From Phaeobacter sp. 11ANDIMAR09 (GTDB lineage: Bacteria; Pseudomonadota; Alphaproteobacteria; Rhodobacterales; Rhodobacteraceae): DNA of 64,000 nt. Positions 63,090-64,000 of this stretch are shown here, piece after piece. The notes below the pieces were generated by a model. The model had not been told where the DNA came from, did no database searches, and saw nothing but the letters and a program-made list of their open reading frames with translations. The position numbers and the translations under genes are program-made. Each line of letters starts with the position of its first letter. The first letter of the stretch is position 1. The DNA lies in assembly GCF_001294455.1 (NCBI RefSeq), contig NZ_LIKT01000007.1, forward strand, positions 1 to 64,000. The letters run 5' to 3'.

Positions 63090-63773
63090 ATGCAAAAATA
63101 TGACCCTTCGAATCCTGATGGCCTTAACCAAAGCTTGGAGAACGCCATTTCTGGCAACGGCGTTCCCGTACTCTCGCGGCGCTATACCATTCCGGCGCGC
63201 TGCGGAGCCGCGGTGCGACTGGATGCGGGGCAATGCCTGACGATCACCAATCCCAGCGGCTGGCAGGTCTGTGATTTCTGGGCGTTCAAAGCCAGTGATC
63301 TGGGCGAGTTCATGTCCATGGAGCATGTGCACACAGACCTCCTATCGGTGTCTCCAAAAGTCGGGGATCGGCTGGTCAGCAACCTGCGCAATCCCTTGCT
63401 GTCTCTAACCCAGGACAGTTCGCCGGGTGTACATGATACTCTGATCGCCAGTTGTGATTGGAACCGCTACAAACAGCTGGGCTGCACGGAATACCATGAC
63501 AACTGCGCGGATAACCTACGGCAAGCATTGCTGGCGATCGGTCAAAAAGCACCGCATGTGCCTGCGCCGTTTAATCTATGGATGAATGTCCCGATCAAAG
63601 CAGACGGGGCGCTTGATTGGGAGCCGCCGGTTTCCAAGCCGGGGGAAACGATCACCTTTCAGGCGGAGATGTCGGTCTACGCGGTGATGTCAGCCTGCCC
63701 GCAGGACATCACTCCGGTAAACGGGTCCGAAGGCAAACCGGCAACACTAGAATTTGTTGTACATGATGGGTGA
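63090..63773 (+). CDS. DUF1989 (urea carboxylase-associated type) family protein
   Basis: A 227-residue protein of the DUF1989 family: YTIPARCGAAVRLDAGQCLT, NPSGWQVCDFWAFKA, DTLIASCDWNRYKQLGCTEY and FNLWMNVPI. The conserved histidine, cysteine and glutamate residues suggest metal binding; relatives occur beside urea, guanidine and pyrimidine degradation genes. The ATG at 63090 has GGAG nine bases upstream; an ATG at 63054 is an alternative. Its end overlaps the amidohydrolase start. Confidence 0.82.
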   Translation: MQKYDPSNPDGLNQSLENAISGNGVPVLSRRYTIPARCGAAVRLDAGQCLTITNPSGWQVCDFWAFKASDLGEFMSMEHVHTDLLSVSPKVGDRLVSNLRNPLLSLTQDSSPGVHDTLIASCDWNRYKQLGCTEYHDNCADNLRQALLAIGQKAPHVPAPFNLWMNVPIKADGALDWEPPVSKPGETITFQAEMSVYAVMSACPQDITPVNGSEGKPATLEFVVHDG

Positions 63774-64000
63774 CGGTGGAAGTATTTTCTCGGCCCGTTG
63801 GGTTCTTGTTGATGCGTTTCACAGCCGCAAAGATTGTGCGATCCATGTCCAGGATGGGAAGATCGGTGAAATTGCCCCCCTACAAGACCTGACCTCGCGG
63901 TTTCCTGCGGCCGAGGTCCACATAGGCGAGAATGTCGCGATCCTGCCTGGCTTTGTGAACGCACATCACCATTGTTTCGGGGTGAATCTGGTCAATCAGG
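63763..64000 (+). CDS. Amidohydrolase / deaminase family protein (N-terminal part, cut by window edge)
   Basis: The first 79 residues of a metal-dependent hydrolase. They contain the beta-sandwich start (VLVDAFHSRKDCAIHVQDGK) and the first metal-binding motif GFVNAHHHCFG. This is the pattern of ATZ/TRZ-type amidohydrolases such as guanine, cytosine or triazine deaminases. Two adjacent ATGs (63763, 63766) both overlap the end of the DUF1989 gene. With the BMP transporter it suggests breakdown of an imported nitrogen heterocycle. Confidence 0.8.
   Translation, partial: MMGDGGSIFSARWVLVDAFHSRKDCAIHVQDGKIGEIAPLQDLTSRFPAAEVHIGENVAILPGFVNAHHHCFGVNLVNQ

Overview
The window is a chromosomal segment of an alphaproteobacterium of the order Rhodobacterales (Roseobacter group). 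The evidence is the gene order of the division and cell wall (dcw) cluster, DUF2484 proteins, a DUF1127 gene followed by anti-Shine-Dalgarno stem-loops of the CcsR/cuckoo type, GC content of about 60 percent, and proteins that read as Roseobacter orthologues. No database search was possible; names rest on motif and family recognition.

Region 1 (1-27.8 kb, minus strand) is the dcw cluster. In transcription order it reads mraZ, rsmH, ftsL, ftsI, murE, murF, mraY, [two foreign-looking genes], murD, [a plus-strand flavoprotein], ftsW, murG, murC, [APC permease and two DUF2484 genes], murB, ddl, ftsQ, ftsA, ftsZ, lpxC, bamD, recN. It supplies peptidoglycan precursors, the core divisome, the first committed lipid A enzyme and an outer membrane assembly lipoprotein. 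mraZ is preceded by a leader of about 260 nt with a strong hairpin, the arrangement known for the UpsM sRNA of Rhodobacter sphaeroides.

Region 2 (28-40 kb) holds Mrp, a DUF1127 gene with four CCUCCUCCC stem-loops, three adjacent perfect hairpins, UvrD/PcrA helicase, a membrane diguanylate cyclase, an FMN-dependent alpha-hydroxy acid dehydrogenase and pyruvate carboxylase.

Region 3 (40.7-43.5 kb) has three tRNA-Gly(GCC) genes. A type II restriction-modification pair (C5 methyltransferase plus NaeI-like endonuclease) lies between the first and second.

Region 4 (43.7-55.9 kb) holds a class III aminotransferase, a stand-alone Lrp/AsnC domain protein, and the histidine genes hisB, hisH, hisA, hisF and hisE. 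These are broken up by a DUF2306/TetR pair with palindromic operators, an AraC/peroxiredoxin-like pair, WGR-like, DUF2147 and DUF2867 genes. It continues with CoA-binding, YHS and zinc-ribbon proteins and rlmB.

Region 5 (56-64 kb) starts with tRNA-Tyr, then a decayed integrase and an internally deleted IS5-family element. Beyond it are a BMP-type (nucleoside/purine-type) ABC transporter, a LysR regulator, a DUF1989 protein and the start of an amidohydrolase, probably an uptake and breakdown pathway for a nitrogen heterocycle.

The best candidates for something undescribed are the AT-rich two-gene module (TPR-LuxR regulator plus unknown protein) inside the dcw cluster and the triple perfect hairpin array beside uvrD. 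The CcsR-type RNA array and UpsM-type leader are known classes whose presence here is informative.
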